From Theocolax elegans (lineage: Eukaryota; Arthropoda; Insecta; Hymenoptera; Cerocephalidae), in the NCBI GenBank assembly GCA_026168455.1, contig CM047429.1:35200066-35264065 (forward strand): a stretch of DNA of 64,000 bases, given 5' to 3'. The position numbers were made by a program, and so were the translations under genes. A model generated the notes under the pieces. The model was not told the origin of the DNA, searched no databases, and saw only the letters and a list, made by a program, of their open reading frames with translations. Every line of letters begins with the position of its first letter. Position 1 is the stretch's first letter. Below are positions 10,814 through 23,128 of the stretch, piece after piece.

Positions 10814-11158
10814 TTACCAATAACAAACAAATTAATAAGTACTGCTAAATAGATAAATCAATAAAATTTTGCAAAGAATGTATACATATCATATGACAAT
10901 AACAAATCAATAATAATTCCTTTATGAAAAGTGCTATTGCAATAATAATTAAACTCTATTTCATACAAAAATAATTATTTTTGTAGATAATTTCTATTTT
11001 TTTTTAATATTATCATTTTAATTCATCGTATAATAATAATAATCATTAATTATTATACATATGATAATAAATCTATATGGGTACAATTTAATAAATAATA
11101 ATTGAATGTAGTTAAATAATAAAATATTTTTTAGTTTAATTTAATATTATCTATTATA
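10814..11158. other. AT-rich spacer
   Basis: Very AT-rich, no gene or repeat structure recognised. Confidence 0.5.
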
Positions 11159-12105
11159 TACACGGAGAAAAATTTTCATATAAAAATTACGATATTCTTG
11201 CTTGAAATCGAGACAAACTTGCAGTTCACTAATTTTTAGAACGAGTTCACTAAATTTTACAAAGCAGTATAGTAATTTTTATTGCGACTGAAAGAAAGAA
11301 AAATTTATTTTTCGGATGGCTCCCGTGCCATCTTTTTTTTTATTTTATACATAGAATTATTTAGATATATTATTATTTACATAAATTTAAACTGAAATAT
11401 AAATTGAATAATAAATTATTTTAATGAAAAAAACTTTGGATCATCCAACACCGGGATTCGAACCTGGGACCCTCCGCGTCAAAATCGAGCACGTTACCGC
11501 TGCGCCATCAACCTTTCCATTGTTTAACTTCGAATCGTCGTTATAAGCTACACGTCGCTCAAAGGACGCGCGAACTTTATTAACATTTATTGCATTATCC
11601 CGTTGTTAATATCAATTAAAAGCTAAACCAGTCGGTTTGTAATTAATATGGTTAAAATTCTGTCGATTCAGATTAGTCAAATGCGTTAATTAATTGCATA
11701 AATTCGAATAATAAGCCAGCTAACCTAACAGTTTCGTTTGAGAATAGCAGAAATTTCAATAAATTTTACTATACTGGACACTAAAATTGTACTACCCTGC
11801 CTACTAACATTCGCCGTACACAAATTTTACTGAAATGTCTAACACAATTTAGTAGCTGTTGTGATATTATTTCATAAGACTTGCAGTAAAATTTGTTGTT
11901 TCTTTCATTAAAATTTAATATCAGTTGTTTTATATTTTGTTGAGTCCAGATTTTTCGAGATTTTTAGTGAACTGAAATAGCAATTATTCTTGGAAGTGTT
12001 TACTTATTACCAAAATAAATATTGCACTTTTTCAACTGAACCTTGTTTGTCTCTCGCTTACAGTAAATATATCGTAATTTTTCATAGAACTCTTTTCTCC
12101 GTGTA
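11159..12105. mobile_element. Non-autonomous TIR element, about 950 bp
   Basis: Ends are inverted repeats of about 37 bp starting TACACGGAGAAAA on each side. No open frame. It holds a tRNA-like sequence near its left end. Likely a MITE or deleted DNA transposon. Confidence 0.75.
11443..11514 (-). other. tRNA-like sequence (pseudo-tRNA or SINE head)
   Basis: Minus strand shows a D-arm (GCGC...GTGC), a B-box GGTTCGAATCC and a T-arm with one mismatch. The acceptor ends do not pair well and no clean anticodon stem forms, so it is not called as a tRNA gene. It lies inside the TIR element at 11159-12105. Confidence 0.5.
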
Positions 12106-12708
12106 ATGATTTTTCATCGAGCGAGCGTGAGCGAGTGAGGGTTTTAGCTAGTAATGAAAATTAAAATATTTTGAAAAAAGCTTCTGCTCGTAGAGCTTAT
12201 GATTCAGCTGTCAGTAATCAATACCGCGATCGTAAAATAGACGTTGCAGGTAACGTCTTATGACCGTAACAAAAGTTTAATTAACGTCTGTATTTTGTAA
12301 ATGCAAAAGTACTTTATATTATTTCAGAGTATGTATAATCTACTATTATTAATCTTTATTGTATATATTTACTATCACTTTTTATTTATAGATTATACTT
12401 GAAATAAAATAACTAATCTAACTGTTGAAATCAAATTTACAGCTTTGATGGATGCGCACGATCTAGCCAAGTATAGAACGTTTATATCGGCTTCACAACA
12501 TCCGGTCATGGATAATAACTAGTCAAAAGCGCTCGCTTCGCTTGCGACTGTCATTTAATAACATTTTGTAACATTTGAGTATATATATATATACTCCCAA
12601 AATACATAAACACATACTATTGTGCATGTCTGCAATTACGTAAAATAATGCAAAATATAAAACGTAGAAAAAAATCCGTACAGTGAGAATAATTGTGGAA
12701 AATTATAC
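12106..12708. other. Non-coding spacer
   Basis: No gene recognised; a short GAGCGAGCGTGAGCGAG run at 12119-12135 and an ATATAT run near 12580. Confidence 0.5.
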
Positions 12709-12832
12709 AAAATATTTACTTGAATAGTCCCTAACAAATATTTTTAAAAACTTTTGATAATAAATATTTGTTAAAATAAAAATTTTTTAAATTGAAAATA
12801 TGTTTGTTAGAGACTATTCAAGTAAATATTTT
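12709..12832. mobile_element. Small MITE-like hairpin, 124 bp
   Basis: Inverted repeats of about 36 bp at each end (AAAATATTTACTTGAATAG), with few mismatches and an AT-rich middle. No coding capacity. Confidence 0.75.
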
Positions 12833-13495
12833 ATTGGATCCATGAATTTTTTTTCTGAGTATAATAATGCATCTAAGATTATGAAATAAATTTAAAAACA
12901 TCTTATGAACATCCAAAAAATAGGATAAATATGTAATTTTAATAAAATGTTAAATGATGCCAAATATGGGAATATTCAATTCGCAAAAGTCATGATGTCC
13001 CTTGCAAATCTTATACAAATTTCTAATAAATTTTCAGAAAAACAATAACGTAAAGCAAAGTTAAATTTAATTTTGTTTGTTTATTTTAACATTCTGCTTT
13101 CATAGTAATATATGAAAATTAACTTTATATTATAAAAAAATTAGTTTAACTGATGTCCAGGTAGCCAGGATGACTGTCAATCAATATGATCCTACTGAGA
13201 AACTTCGATTTCGTTCATTATTGTTTTAGACATTTTTTGGGCCAATTAAGCTGTGTGCAAAAAATCAACGGACCACTATGATTTTTAAAAAGTGAAAAAA
13301 ATAAAATTCGTATTTGAGACTTTCGTCTTCTATTACTTCGATTTCGGTGGTGTAATTTTTTGGTGATTTTTTTGTTAATTTATACTTGAAGTAATTGAAA
13401 TCACCGTATATATCGATTTTCAGCCCCGTACTGCCAAAAAAATTCTTTGTTTTCGTTGCGTTTTAATGTTGCAAACTTCATACTCATCGTGTCTA
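12833..13495. other. AT-rich spacer
   Basis: Nothing recognised. Confidence 0.5.
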
Positions 13496-13875
13496 CACGC
13501 AGATGTCCTTCCCACGTACTCTCATCCACACACGCACTCCCCCTATACACTCGCACACAATTACCTTCCCCTACACACAGGCACTCACCCACATGCACAC
13601 ACATAAGTGCCAACTCGAAGACACATTCCCCCACGCGTGCACTCGGCCACTAACTCTATCATCCAAACACGCAGCCATACTCGTCTTTCTCCTCACACAC
13701 ACGTCCCTACTTGCACACAAATTCTACCACATACGCAATCGTACACACGCATATTTACCCATGCACGCACTCGGCTTTACATTAAACAAAGTAATAATAC
13801 GATTCATCGATCATCATTCACATAATTTTCTCCTTATTTCATGCACACACTGTACACATACACACACATGAAAAA
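13496..13875. repeat. Degenerate CA/CAC-rich low-complexity tract
   Basis: Strong strand bias with recurrent CACACA, CATGCACAC and CACTC words over about 380 bp. Open frames here encode only Thr/His-rich low-complexity peptides and are artefacts of the repeat. Confidence 0.85.
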
Positions 13876-13969
13876 CCAAAAACACACACTATAAACTCGC
13901 ACCACTCACTTAGACATCCACCCACTCGTCGGTGCTCACCAAGTTTGGTCGCATATACCAAAGGATGTG

Positions 13970-14001
13970 CTGCGCATGTACAGACGTACGTACATGCGCA
14001 G
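13970..14001. repeat. Perfect hairpin, 12-bp stem
   Basis: CTGCGCATGTAC and its exact reverse complement are separated by an 8-base loop (agacgtac). It ends the CA-rich segment. No known function can be assigned. Confidence 0.85.
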
Positions 14002-14052
14002 TCTAATAAAAATTTAATGCCAAAAAGCTAATAAAAAATGATTCTCAAAAAA

Positions 14053-14955
14053 TTCATATTTGTCTCAAATTGTTCCTTGTATCAAGGCGATCACATTGGA
14101 TTCATAAAAAATCATATTTACTAAATATTTATTGCACACATACGGGGTTTTTTTACAGAAAAAATCACATTTAATCTTATGAAGTTTAATATAAGGTAAA
14201 ATATAGATTTAAATTAATTTTTGTAATTTTGAACAGAGCTTTGGGTCTAAACTGTATATAACCAAGCATTTATGGTGCGAATTAAGACCCAAAATCAATT
14301 CAGCGGTTCAATAAGAAAGATCACGTGCAGCAATATAATAAAATCCAAGATCTCAGTAAAAGTTGCTAAAAAATTTTTTTCTAATGAAAATGTTTTCTAA
14401 AAAGCGGAGGAATATTATAGATTAATGTCATAAAAAATTTATTTTGTTAGATTATTAATATTTATAAACCAATTTTCATTCGAACCTTAGAAGAGTATTC
14501 CCAACTTCATATTTGTCTCAAATTGTTCCTTGTATCAAGGCGATCACATTGGATTCATAAAAAATCATATTTACTAAATATTTTTGCCACAATAAGGGTT
14601 TTTTTTACAGAAAAAAATCACATTTTACTTATGAAGTTTTAATATAAGGTAAATATAGATTTAAATTAATTTTTGTAATTTTGAACAGAGCTTTGGGTCT
14701 AAACTGTATATAAACCAAGCATTTTGGTGCTAATTAGACCAAAATCAATTCAGCGGTTCAATAAGAAAGATACGTGCAAGCCAATATAATAAAATCCCAA
14801 TATCTCAGTAAAAAGTTGCTAAAAAATTTTTTTCTAATGAAAATGTTTTCTAAAGCTGATGAATATTATATATTAAGTCATAAAAAATTTATTTTTTAGA
14901 TTATTAATTATTTATAAACAATTTTCATTCGACCTGTTTTTAAGAGTATTACCAT
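14053..14955. repeat. Direct tandem duplication, two ~452-bp units
   Basis: The text starting TTCATATTTGTCTCAAATTG occurs at 14053 and 14506 and stays aligned to about 14955. The copies differ mainly by single-base insertions and deletions in homopolymers and short runs rather than substitutions. No coding content. Confidence 0.9.
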
Positions 14956-15976
14956 AATAGATAAATAACTATTATGGTTTGTCTAAAAATATCGATACAC
15001 CTATCCCAATTAAATACAACCTCATAGACGAGAATAAATGTACTTACTGAATTAATAACATTAATTTAAATTAACTAAAGCAAAAACTGATATGTACCTA
15101 CATTTATGTAAATGTTAAGCTACCTGATTCCGTAAGGAGATGCCGTACCTCAATCATATCCTACTATGCTGACACATCTATTATATTGTCCACTATTTCT
15201 TATATTGCAAACATTTAATTAAATTAAACCTGTGAAACACAGTTCAGCCATAAATTTGATATGTATTCCAAGTACTTTATAAGCTTCAATATGTTTGTTG
15301 TACTAAAATGCTCTCGGAATATGGAATGAAAGATCCAGAACATAACCTTCCTTAGTTGCAAAGCGACAATGATTTTATCGAATTTTACGAAAACTGGATA
15401 CCAATATATAGAAAACCAAGACCACACGCGTAATTATATGATATTAGACAATATTGTGGCGCTCAGAGAAGCATTGAAAAGTGTACTACTAAGAAAAACA
15501 TAGGAAAATAGGATTGATAAAGAGGCAGTCGAAATTTAGTATCACGCATTTGCGGAGACAATAAAAGTTGATGGCAAACCTAAGTATAGAAAACCAAAGC
15601 AGAGACAATATCTTACATTATCTTAGAATGATTTTTCAGTATATCATACAAATAAACATCACCGGTTGAAAAGTTAAATAAAGAATAAACAACTTATTTT
15701 AATCATTCTGAAATGTGCAATTTAGCAGACGAAATAGCATAAGGAAATGTTAGACTATACAGTTTAAACACTCGACAAGACGTCACGATGACAAGCTTAC
15801 TCATAATTAGAAAATGTGTTGAAATTTATTCCTAAATAATATAGTTTGCGATTAAAATTTATTTCAATACCTTGTCTAATTAAAAAGTCGAGGATTTATA
15901 AACGAATCTCGTCGTTTGTATAGATTGATCAACGCATTGGCGGCGGCGAACAATGCGAACGACTCTAGGATTTTAA
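14956..15976. other. Non-coding stretch
   Basis: No gene or repeat recognised; short open frames lack any recognisable motif. GGCGGCGGCG occurs near 15940. Confidence 0.45.
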
Positions 15977-17010
15977 ATTGGCAATAATTCTAGTTTGCCC
16001 TATTTTAATGTACTCTTACGTATTTATTACCGTTATACTCAATTTTTATAATTTTGGTTGTGATTTGCGGAGCATATATTTTTTTCGAATTCAGGGGGCG
16101 GTTGGGCTTAAAGTATTTGCCGAGTTAAATTTTCAAGCGCAAGTATGTGTGATTGCGATTGTAAGTTTCGAAGCTTTAACAGTTACGCTGTCTCATTACT
16201 TTAGGCTGCAAACTGAAGGGTTTTTCGGCTTCTTTTAGGGGTCGTGCCGATTATGACTTGGCAATAAATTCTAGTTCAACCTATTTTAATGTATTCTGTC
16301 GAAAAGAAGAGCAACACGCGTATGTATTACCGTTATACTCAATTTTTATAATTTTGGTGGTGATTTTCGGGGTGATATTTTTTTCGAATTCAGGGGGTGG
16401 TTGGGCTTAAAGTACTTGCCGAGCTAAATTTTCAAACCCAAGTACGTGTGATTACGACTGTTAGTTTCCAAGCTATAAACAGTTACGCTGACTTATTACT
16501 TTAGGCAGCGCACTTAAGGATTTTCGGCTCCATTTAGTGGTTGTGGCGACTATGATATGGCAATAAATTCTAGTTTAACCCATTTTAATGCACTCTGTGA
16601 TAAAAAAGAGCAGCACGCGCATTTATTACAGTTATATTTAATTTTTTTATATTGGTGGTGATTTGCGTAGGATATAGTTTTTTCGAAATCAGGGGGTGGT
16701 TTGGCTTAAAGTACTTGCCGAGTTAAATTTTCAAACCCAAGTACGTGTGATTGCGACTGTACGTTTCGAAGCTTTGACAGTTACGCTGGCTCATTACCTT
16801 AGGCTGCGAACTTAACCTATTTTAATGTACTCTTTCGAAAAAAGAGCAGCACTCGTATTTATTACCGTTATACTCAATTTTTGTAATTTTGGTTGTGATT
16901 TGCGGGATATATACTTTTTTCCAATTCAGGGGGTGATTGGGCTTAAAGTACTTGTCGCGCTAAATTTTCAAGCCCAAATACGTGTGATTACCGTTTGCCA
17001 ATTACGCGAG
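15977..17010. repeat. Satellite: four tandem units of about 290 bp
   Basis: Units start near 15977, 16258, 16558 and 16815 with GGCAATAAATTCTAGTTTAA-like text and share GGGCTTAAAGTACTTGCCGAG and ACGTGTGATTGCGACTGT. Diverged by substitutions and indels; the fourth is shortened at both ends. Confidence 0.9.
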
Positions 17011-17440
17011 TAATATTAATTTTTACTTGATTGTTTTCCCGCTGATTTCGGGGCTGGTCGACGGTACGACTTCCTCTCAATTGTGATTGTCGAATTTGTT
17101 AATATTTATTTATTTATTGAATAAATTGACTCGGTGAGATTGTCTATAACGAAATATAATTTAGTTGGACATTTTGGGCATAGGGCCCAACACGCGGTTT
17201 TAAAGCCAAAGAAAGTGTTTAGCGTTGTTAACGGCATTTCACGGGAATCAAAGTGATTCCCGGCCGCATCTTGGGACTCTTATACTTAGGTTGGTAAGTT
17301 GGGAGAGGTTGAGTCTAATCTGGGCACTATATTCCCCAGTACTCACTACGTTACAATACACATATTCTCAAATTATTTTATAATTTATAAAACAATTATA
17401 CTTTTTTAAACTAAATGAATTTATCGTTCGTTGATATGTA
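17011..17440. other. Non-coding, possible LTR remnant
   Basis: No gene. Ends with ACGTTACA near 17355 which is LTR-like, but no matching start was found. Confidence 0.3.
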
Positions 17441-17967
17441 TATGTGTACATAATATCGATCTCTCCGAACTAAATACTTTACTTTAGAATAAAGCAGGCC
17501 TATTGTACTCTTTGTCCACTATGGTTGGTAGAATTTCTCAGAGCACGGCCTTCTAATACAATTAAAGGCGTTTCGTCCTCGATCTCCAGCTTGGATTCCT
17601 CAGTAAGGAACTGGAGATCTTACTTTATACGCAAGGTGAACCGCGACATCAGCAAAGTTTTTCCCACCACCAGATGGAGACGACTATCTCTCTACACTCG
17701 TTGGAGAGATCGCCGTGTCTTTTCTATATATATAGCCGCAGAACATATTGCTGTCATAGCGGTTTAACTAAAGCAAGCGTCTAAGGTCGGCTTCAGTTCC
17801 TTACTGAGGAGTCCAAGCTGGAGATCGAGAACGAAAGGCCTTTAATTGTTTTAAAAGACCGTGCTCTGGGAAATTCCACCAACCATAGTGGACAAAGAGT
17901 ACAATAGGCCTGCTTTATTCTAAAGTAAAGTATTTAGTTCGGAGAGACCGATATTATATACACATAT
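17441..17967. mobile_element. Foldback element, about 527 bp
   Basis: Long inverted arms, about 17441-17612 and 17793-17967, run from TATGTGTACATAATATCG through CTCTCCGAACTAAATAC to CAGTAAGGAACTG with modest divergence. The unpaired centre (~180 bp) has no domain. Confidence 0.85.
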
Positions 17968-18179
17968 AAATTATACTTTTTATTGCAGAATTTGCAGATT
18001 AGGATGTGAGATTAACATAAAAATTAATATAACAGAAACTGCCAAAATTTGTGTATAACATATTTAAATTTACGTTACACAAATCATAATAAAACAAAAG
18101 CATTTTTGTTATTAAAAGTGATGTGTTTTAATATGTGGCAGACTGAAATATTGAAATTTATTATGAAAAATTTGACACT

Positions 18180-19670
18180 TGAAAAGAAAAAGATGGTGAA
18201 GTAAAGGTTACAAATGGGATGTAATAAAAAATTAGTTCAAGCAGAACTTGAAAAAGAAAATGTTTACTCAAGTCTCGAAGGTCTCTCTAATATTAAATCA
18301 ACATTAAAAACTAAAGATGGTGATAATCTTCAGCAAGCTATTAACTTTTAATAACTGAACTTGGTAAGTAATTTTTTATATATAAATTGTAAAACTTGAA
18401 TTATAAAATTATTTTCATTATTTATCTTAGATGCTTACATCGATGTTTACGAATAATAAAATTATTTTAAAGGATTATTCTTTTGTACGCAAAAAACGAA
18501 AAATTCATTTAGAAATTTTCCAGAAATATTATTTATTGATGGAAAGTATAAACTTCTAAAAATAAAATTTACTGTTGTTATTTTATTAGTTGAGGATGGC
18601 AATGGATCCCATTCTACATATGCAGATTCCATACCCTACAAACTTTCAGACGTACCCTGAATTCTAAAAATATTACCAATGAGGAACATTTTTATTGCCT
18701 CGAGTTGCTTCAAAAAATGGTATATAGCATATCAGAAAACCATTATTACTACCTTTACAAAAATTTTGTTTTAAAGCTCCAGAATCATTTTTTTTATCTA
18801 ACATACTTTTCACAATACATTTCATAATATAATTAATTCAATTATTATAATTTTCAGGAAATATGACAAATAACAGGCTCGAATCTATAAACCAGAAATT
18901 TAAAGAAGTGATTCAGACATTAAATTCTTTAGTTGATTTCTGTAAGAAATTTTTAAATGATGTACCTCACACTCTCTAGGAAACAATTTGAAAATCGCTA
19001 CCTGTTTTACAAGTAAAATAATTCCTACGAATAATAAAACTATAGAAAGTAAAGATAAGAGTAATGTTGAACAACAATATGAAGAATTTTTAACTAATTT
19101 CGCATACGACAAAGTAAAACAAAAGTTGGACAGATTTGAGCCGATTTTATTTCAAGAAGTTGAAGATAAGCAAGAGACTTATAAAATAAAAAGTAAAAAT
19201 CAAATATTAACAATAACATCAAATACACGCGAATGTGATTTTTGGAAAAGAATGCATTCACCTCGCCATCTCATTTTCGCAGTCCGGAATAAATTTCATA
19301 AACTTCTCTTTGATACAACACTGTGTGCTGTCAGATGTACAAAAGGTTACCTCACAAATTAATCATATACTATTCAACAAAGACTCTGTGCAAGAAAATG
19401 TAAACATCTCTGCAAATTCAATTAAATCTCCAGTCATTACAAGCAAAATTATGTCTAGCAAAAGAAAAATAATTAATGTACCGAAAAAACGGCGAAAAAT
19501 TAAACCATACGTAGGAAACATTGCTTATAATACGAGTAACTTTTGTGGATCAAGCTTTGATTGGAAATTTCAAGTCATTAAGATAATCGACAATATTATT
19601 CGAGATAATATAACAATTAAAAAAAATTGTCGAAGACTTTCAGTATTCTATTACCAAAATGAACATTAAT
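18180..19670 (+). pseudogene. MULE/ZSWIM-type transposase, heavily broken
   Basis: Scattered plus-strand pieces in shifting frames resemble the Mutator-like transposase family related to ZSWIM proteins. At 18528-18610 the text LFIDGKYKL ... VEDGNGS matches the first-aspartate block of these DDE enzymes (cut-and-paste DNA transposition). At about 18863 comes NRLESINQKFKEVI, and at 19090-19360 a C-terminal block with NFAYDKV ... PRHLIFAVRNKF ... LFD ... LC resembles the SWIM-like zinc region, but the expected Cys before PRH is lost. Several stops and frameshifts interrupt it, one between 19230 and 19362 where two frames overlap. Basic KKRRK text follows. Family call is by eye; a search against ZSWIM1/3-like MULEs would settle it. 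Confidence 0.55.
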
Positions 19671-20173
19671 GAATCAATCACTTTAGAAAAGATACGTATG
19701 CCAACATCAATAAAAAGTAGTCCTTCAAAATTTTTGACAACGATAGTAAATGTAAAGAAGAAAAACATTTAAATACTTGAAAAGAATTATTGTCTATAAA
19801 TTCTAGGTTATTGACTAAGACGATTTGATGCGAATAGTCACAGCTTAAAAATAAATGTGTGCGAAATATGTAAAAATAATGTACATGACTTTATTCTAAT
19901 ATTTTTATTTCTTGAAATATAATTTTAAAAAATTTTTACATTATCGTACTTTAACTTACTACACCTAGTAACAGAGTCATAAGTGTTTGTGCACCGTAAA
20001 CTGCATACCGTGCATCGTGTACCGTGTACCGTATACCAAAGGGGACTGAGACCTAAGGGTTGAACCGTCTACCGTACACCCAAGGGGGACGTGAGATGTG
20101 AGTATAAAGCGCGTACTGTGTACATAAATGTCCACGGTGTGAATTAATTTCGGAGAAAGGTAAACCGTGTACT
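19671..20173. other. Non-coding with degenerate ACCGT repeats
   Basis: 19985-20090 contains many copies of ACCGT/TACCGT words in loose tandem order. Remainder AT-rich, nothing recognised. Confidence 0.6.
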
Positions 20174-20307
20174 GTTTTTTTTTATTTTAACGTCGCTCTG
20201 TTTATGCGCCCAAATCGGTGCTAATCAGCGACGGAGGTCATACGATCTCTTGGTGAAGAAAACACTTGTTGAAAATACATTGCCCAATGGTGCTTGTATC
20301 AATCACG
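20174..20307 (-). mobile_element. SINE tail fragment
   Basis: Minus-strand copy of the 3' part of the SINE family seen complete at 46759-46973: poly-A (plus-strand T-run), the CGTCGCTCT...ATCAGCGACGGAGG tail and about 80 bp further. The tRNA-derived head is absent. Confidence 0.75.
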
Positions 20308-20420
20308 TCTTTCAAATTGGCAGGACAACATCTTTTAAATTAAAAAATAAACCATGGATAATTTGCCGTAAATTATCCGTAAATTATCCGTGAAAGCCAA
20401 AAATTTGCCGCGGACGTATT

Positions 20421-21004
20421 TTTAAAAAAACCGATATGGTCTGCCAAAATGATATCAAGTTGGCAGGACCAGCTGTAAAAAACCATGAAGGAGTAGCACC
20501 AGGATAACGTAACTAGGCTCAAAATTTGCCGCTCTTTTGCCGTAAACTAATGGTATAGTTTAAAATATGGAAAAATAATTTTATTTTTTTTAAAGCGAAA
20601 TTAAAAATTAAGAAACGCGAAATCGAAAGATAATGCATTTGGACGTTTCGAACCATAAAAATAAACATAGATTTAGTGAATAATGGGCAAAAATGAATTA
20701 TTCGTGAAACAAGAAAATTTGTCGGGGCCATTTTTAAAAAAAACCGATATGGTCTGCCAAAATGATATCAAGTTGGCAGGACCAGCTGTAAAAAACCATG
20801 AAAGAGTAGCACGAGGATAACGTAACTAGGCTCAAAATTTGCCGCTTTTTTGCCGTAAACTAATGGTATAGTTTAAAATATGGAAAAATCATTTTATTTT
20901 TTTTTAAAGCGCAATTAAAAATTAAGAAACGCGAAATCGAAAGATAATGCATTTGGACGTTTCGAACCATAAAAATAAACATAGATTTAGTGAATAATGG
21001 GCAC
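20421..21004. repeat. Direct tandem duplication, period 313 bp
   Basis: CCGATATGGTCTGCCAAAATG occurs at 20431 and 20744 and the following ~265 bp match closely in both copies up to ATAATGGGCA. Non-coding. Confidence 0.9.
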
Positions 21005-21253
21005 GTTTTGTACAAAAAATGATGCAAATTTGCTAAAATTAGTTTGCGAACAATAAACAGTTTTGCAGGTTATCTGCGAAAAATATAAGTTTTTTATTTT
21101 GCTTAAAGGTGGCGCTGTGTAATATTCCTATAGGCTTCGATCTGTCGAATCGATCGGTCAGCTATTAGTGTTGAGTGCTTACCGGGACGTACATGCGGTG
21201 TGCCTTATCTATTGTTCTGTATATGACTACGTATTATATGATTCTATAATTAT

Positions 21254-21856
21254 TTTTTTGATGCAGTAGGCGCAAAATGCGTATTTTGCGCTTTGTTTTG
21301 CGGGCGCAAAATGCTCATTTCTCGGTCACGGATGCACAAAAGTAATTTTGCGCCCCGAAATAAAAATTATTTAAATTATAAATTTACAGTTTTTAAATAC
21401 AAAATTTTTCAAATGTAAAAAAAGTATAAAATTTTTTTTGTATACATATATGTATATCTTTGTATGCTAAACAAATAAAAAATTTTTGTTATTAAATTCG
21501 ATTACGTAATTTTATTATTATCAATTTATTTCATAATTCTTTTAGCATATATTAAGTATTTTAAATAAATATTTTAATTTCCTTTATGATATTGTGAGTT
21601 TTTCTTATTTTTAGTGTTTTTTTAAAGGTTTTAAAAAGATTTTTCATAATTGTTTAGTACAGGGGGGGGGCTTCGCCCCCCCAACTCCCCACGGGGGCTT
21701 CGCCCCTCGACCCCACCAGGGCCTGCGGCCCTGGACCCGCTCCCCGCCCTCTTCCCCTCGTGCAATTTCTACATCTTTATGATCATTTCATGTAAATTTT
21801 GTTTTATTACATTTATTATAGAGTGTGGCATTTTGCACCTACTGCATCAAAAAATA
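21254..21856. mobile_element. TIR element with GC-rich hairpin cluster, about 600 bp
   Basis: Ends TTTTTTGATGCAGTAGG and its inverse (one or two mismatches over about 27 bp). Within it, 21661-21735 holds three successive GC palindromes: a 7-8 bp G/C stem with TTC loop, a second GGGGGCTTCGCCCC type and GGGCC(TGC)GGCCC. An open frame across them gives only Pro/Gly-rich text and is not called as a gene. Confidence 0.7.
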
Positions 21857-21861
21857 TTGTT

Positions 21862-22588
21862 TGGATCTCGAGCGCAAATTTCGCGATTTCGTGGTGATAG
21901 TTCACACTCGGGCCGGCTTCGCCGGCCCTCGTGCACTGCTATCACCACTCAAGATCCGAAATTTCATTTTGCGCCCTTGATGCAAAAAGTACTATTTTAT
22001 AACCTTAAATTGTCAAATCTGTCAAATCTGTCAACCCATCAATCAGTTTTGTACGACCTCCCCTTAATAGGCTTATTATTGACTTTTAAGCGAACGGTGG
22101 GGAAATGCCACGCTGCGAGTATGGAGGCACGAGGCGTGCGTGGCCGGTGTCCCCACTCGGTACTTGGTCGCCGCGCGCTCGTTGGCTCAATTACGCTATT
22201 TTCAATAATTTTTTGCGGCTTATCTATTTGTTGTAGCGGAAAACTTGTCAGAGATATACTCAGAATTTTCTGCTCTATCGCGTAGCGGTCACCGAATATC
22301 TTCGTTTTTAACACCCTGTATATGGCTTACGCGCCTTCATACTTGCGTCAGGCGCTGTTGCGCCTTTTGATACAGTTGTACCACTCTGGATTTTGAATTT
22401 CTGGATTGGCCTTAGATATGTTATGGTGAATACACAACGTTTATAGTCAATAAATGTTTTGTAATCTAAAATATTAGCATACTTTTTAATTCATAAACAA
22501 AAATTTTATCAATATTATTCATATTGAATATTACATAAGCTATCTTTGTTATAGGTACGTTAAAATAGAATTTAACTATAAAATTAAA
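21862..22588. repeat. Further GCGCAAA-type repeat sequence with hairpin
   Basis: A second small inverted pair (GCGCAAATTT / AAATTTCATTTTGCGC, about 21872 to 21980) surrounds a perfect 8-bp stem hairpin at 21910-21928 with a TTC loop. From 22000 to 22588 no gene is seen; AACACCCTGTATA at 22309 looks like an insect transposon end. Confidence 0.5.
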
Positions 22589-22603
22589 ATGTCGCCTCTC
22601 CAG

Positions 22604-23128
22604 ACAACAGTAACTGTCAGACAGGACGACTCGGAAAACCTGGGTCAAGATGTTGATGTTCAGATTTTACCTGATGGAGATAACTGGGCAGAAAATACTA
22701 CTGCTATTACAGGAAATACTTCTGAAAGATCTGAATCAGATGAAGGAATAGATCAATGGCTAAAAAATGAAACTGTTTCCGATGATACTTACACTCGGTT
22801 TTTAGGGCCATTGTTCAACTATTTAGTAATTATTACTGCATTCGTTAGTCCTTTCATAATGGTTATTTTACCGAAAATTGGATTACAATTGGATGTCTCG
22901 TCAATATTAACAATGCAACAAAAATTAATTTATTCCTCTTGTAACATAGAGTGTAAAGGTCAATTGCTTGGCATAGTATTTAAAATTATTTTACTTGGGA
23001 TTGGAAACTGGGCTGTATTCTTCAGATCCAGAGAAACATACATGCCTCGATTATTTCTATTCCGAAATCTAGTAATTGTTTTAACTGCCATATGTATTTG
23101 CACATACTGGTTGTTTTACATAATTCAG
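22604..23128 (+). CDS. Vang: Van Gogh/Strabismus exon (partial gene)
   Basis: Core planar cell polarity membrane protein; Vang recruits Prickle at cell borders. The open frame runs 22589-23392, but the likely exon is 22604-23128 (525 bp, phase 0 at both ends): it follows CTCTCCAG and ends CAG before GTAAGA. Family text is clear: DNWAENTTAITG, then TM1 with FVSPFIMVILPKI, a CNIECKGQLLG segment, TM2 with FKIILLGIGNWAVFFR, and RLFLFRNLVIVLTA...YWLFYI as TM3. The fourth membrane segment and cytoplasmic C-terminus, which would lie in later exons, were not found downstream in the window. Sequence beyond 23128 is open by chance to a TAG at 23392. It could be a true exon with long introns or a duplicated fragment stranded among transposons; the divergence from the usual Vang text hints at the latter but is not proof. 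Confidence 0.8.

Noticed and set aside
11443..11514. Functional tRNA gene
   Set aside because: Acceptor and anticodon stems do not pair properly.
13447..13871. Thr/His-rich open frames
   Set aside because: Translation of a CA-rich low-complexity tract.
21650..22285. 211-codon open frame over the hairpin cluster
   Set aside because: Composition follows GC palindromes and repeat DNA; no recognisable domain.
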